Positions 63,326 to 64,000 of a stretch of 64,000 bases of DNA are shown here, one piece after another. The translations under genes and the position numbers were made by a program. This stretch comes from CAZCPB01 sp044223975 (GTDB lineage: Bacteria; Planctomycetota; Phycisphaerae; Phycisphaerales; UBA1924), in assembly GCA_044223975.1 (NCBI GenBank), contig JBGALI010000013.1:1-64000 (forward strand), in the 5' to 3' direction. How positions within the stretch are numbered: the stretch's first letter is position 1; the number at the start of each line of letters is the position of its first letter. Below the pieces are notes generated by a model that searched no databases, was not told where the DNA came from, and saw nothing but the letters and a program-made list of their open reading frames with translations.

Positions 63326-63362
63326 ACCCGGTGCTCGGGTTGTCCTGAGTGCCGGGTTTTTT
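63326..63362 (+). terminator. Strong terminator ahead of the CusF-like gene
   Basis: About 13-bp stem (ACCCGGTGCTCGG with CCTGAGTGCCGGGT, three G-T pairs) with a GTTGT loop and six T. No plus-strand gene ends here: the glycosylase already has its own T-run, so this may end a short unrecognised transcript. Confidence 0.7.
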
Positions 63363-63420
63363 CATGCGCTGAACGAACGCGGGGGCCTCTTGGAGGCTTG
63401 GTGACGCGTCGTTGCCCCGG

Positions 63421-63843
63421 TCAGTTCCCTGGCTGGGGCTGGGATTGGGGCTGGGGTTGGGACCGCTTTCGGATCGCGGTCGCCTGCTGGAACGGGATCC
63501 GGTCCCAACGAACTTCGAACGTCAGCTCGACCTCGTCGCCCACGGTGAGCCCCTCGAGGGAGACTCCCGGCGCCGGCGGGAACGGCATCGACATCGAGTT
63601 CATGCCGACGACTTTCCCTTCGCGGGAGACGAAGCCGGGGATGTCCTCGTGGTGCACGGTAAGCATCGATCCCTTGACGGCGGGGTCGGGGAGCTGCTCG
63701 ATGCGACCGTTGACGGTGTAAGTTTTCGCCGGCGCGGCGGGGGCCGCGGGCTTGGCCGGCGCGGGGGCGGACGGGCCGGCGCGTTCGCATGATGCGAGGC
63801 CCAGAGCCGACAGCACGCCGATCAGAGCGCGGCAGAAAAACAT
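63421..63843 (-). CDS. Copper-binding protein, CusF-like, probable lipoprotein
   Basis: 140 residues from the ATG at 63843. A lipobox (LGLASC) ends the signal peptide, so the protein is probably membrane-tethered in the periplasm. After an Ala/Pro linker comes the CusF-like domain: YTVNGRIEQLPDPAVKGSMLTVHHEDIPGF, VVGMNSMSMPFP with Met and His ligands for Cu(I), and GDEVELTFEVRW. The last ~12 residues are a Gln/Pro repeat. The domain matches copper resistance proteins; no efflux pump genes are adjacent in the window. An earlier in-frame start at 63906 would add 21 residues and is less likely. Confidence 0.9.
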   Translation of the reverse strand: MFFCRALIGVLSALGLASCERAGPSAPAPAKPAAPAAPAKTYTVNGRIEQLPDPAVKGSMLTVHHEDIPGFVSREGKVVGMNSMSMPFPPAPGVSLEGLTVGDEVELTFEVRWDRIPFQQATAIRKRSQPQPQSQPQPGN

Positions 63844-63966
63844 CGGCGGCCGAAGCGAGTGCCTGGGCCCCGGATGCTGCGTGCGGTTGACGGTCTGGAC
63901 CCGCATGGCGGTTGGGACTTCGCCGCGGCCCCGCGCTCATGCTTGGGGTTCGCTCGGGCGGCCGGC

Positions 63967-64000
63967 TCAGGCGGCCTTGATGGTCAGGTACTTGCCGACC
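63967..64000 (-). CDS. Partial gene, C-terminal end only
   Basis: The last ten codons of a minus-strand reading frame (VGKYLTIKAA then TGA) enter from the right edge. Nothing can be said about its function; the codon use is like its neighbours. Confidence 0.5.
   Translation of the reverse strand, partial: VGKYLTIKAA

Noticed and set aside
63233..63330. tRNA gene
   Set aside because: A TTCGAG triplet context was checked, but no T-arm, anticodon arm or acceptor pairing could be built.

Overview
The window is a GC-rich bacterial chromosome segment, most likely from a planctomycete of the Phycisphaerae. The evidence is two secreted proteins ending in a GC-type dockerin tail, a PEP-CTERM protein, HAF-repeat proteins, and many membrane-anchored PknB-type kinases with beta-propeller sensors. 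No phage genes, transposases, CRISPR arrays, rRNAs or tRNAs were seen. The genus cannot be named from the sequence alone.

Layout. 1-3100 is a lower-GC stretch with a HAF-repeat protein, three copies of a 55-bp twin-hairpin repeat, and an unrecognised protein whose C-terminal half looks like a TIR/SLOG-type nucleotide-binding domain. 3100-15800 holds lepA, a GH53 galactanase, a Ser/Thr kinase, a zinc-ribbon/CPBP membrane cluster, CHAD, SRPBCC and FkbM genes, a small basic secreted protein and a cysteine-desulfurase-like enzyme. 15800-35530 is the dominant feature: seven tandem kinase/propeller genes (A-H in the text, no E), arranged as two overlapping-gene operons plus two genes with their own promoters. 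One is broken by a deletion, and a small FHA-domain gene sits in the middle. 35590-46130 carries dnaX (with what looks like a programmed -1 frameshift site), ybaB, a Nudix hydrolase, an ABC permease, a glycosyltransferase, mutY, a NifU-N protein, the cdaA-cdaR pair and an orphan atpA. 46130-64000 has the dockerin and PEP-CTERM proteins, rsmD, two unknown proteins, a UDP-galactopyranose-mutase-like flavoprotein, an AhpD-like protein, a four-helix-bundle (S23/IVP) gene, a CCA/poly(A) polymerase, a pair of ClpP-like secreted proteins, a family-4-like uracil-DNA glycosylase and a CusF-like protein.

Two patterns cross the whole window. First, gene borders carry short tandem arrays of 7-, 8-, 9- or 12-mers, often as inverted pairs that make long hairpins. 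One unit, GGAGGTGAT, is an exact complement of the 16S rRNA 3-prime tail; other arrays lie inside reading frames (lepA, the flavoprotein). Second, about ten genes have a TANNNT box only 5-10 nt before the start codon and no Shine-Dalgarno sequence, which suggests leaderless transcripts. Other genes have clear Shine-Dalgarno sites.

How the genes may work together: the kinase cluster looks like a multi-input signalling array, with near-identical cytoplasmic kinase domains, variable external propellers and one FHA phosphothreonine reader. dnaX-ybaB and cdaA-cdaR are conserved housekeeping pairs. Function calls for named families are confident. Claims about the arrays, leaderless genes, the frameshift and altered active-site residues are inferences from sequence alone.
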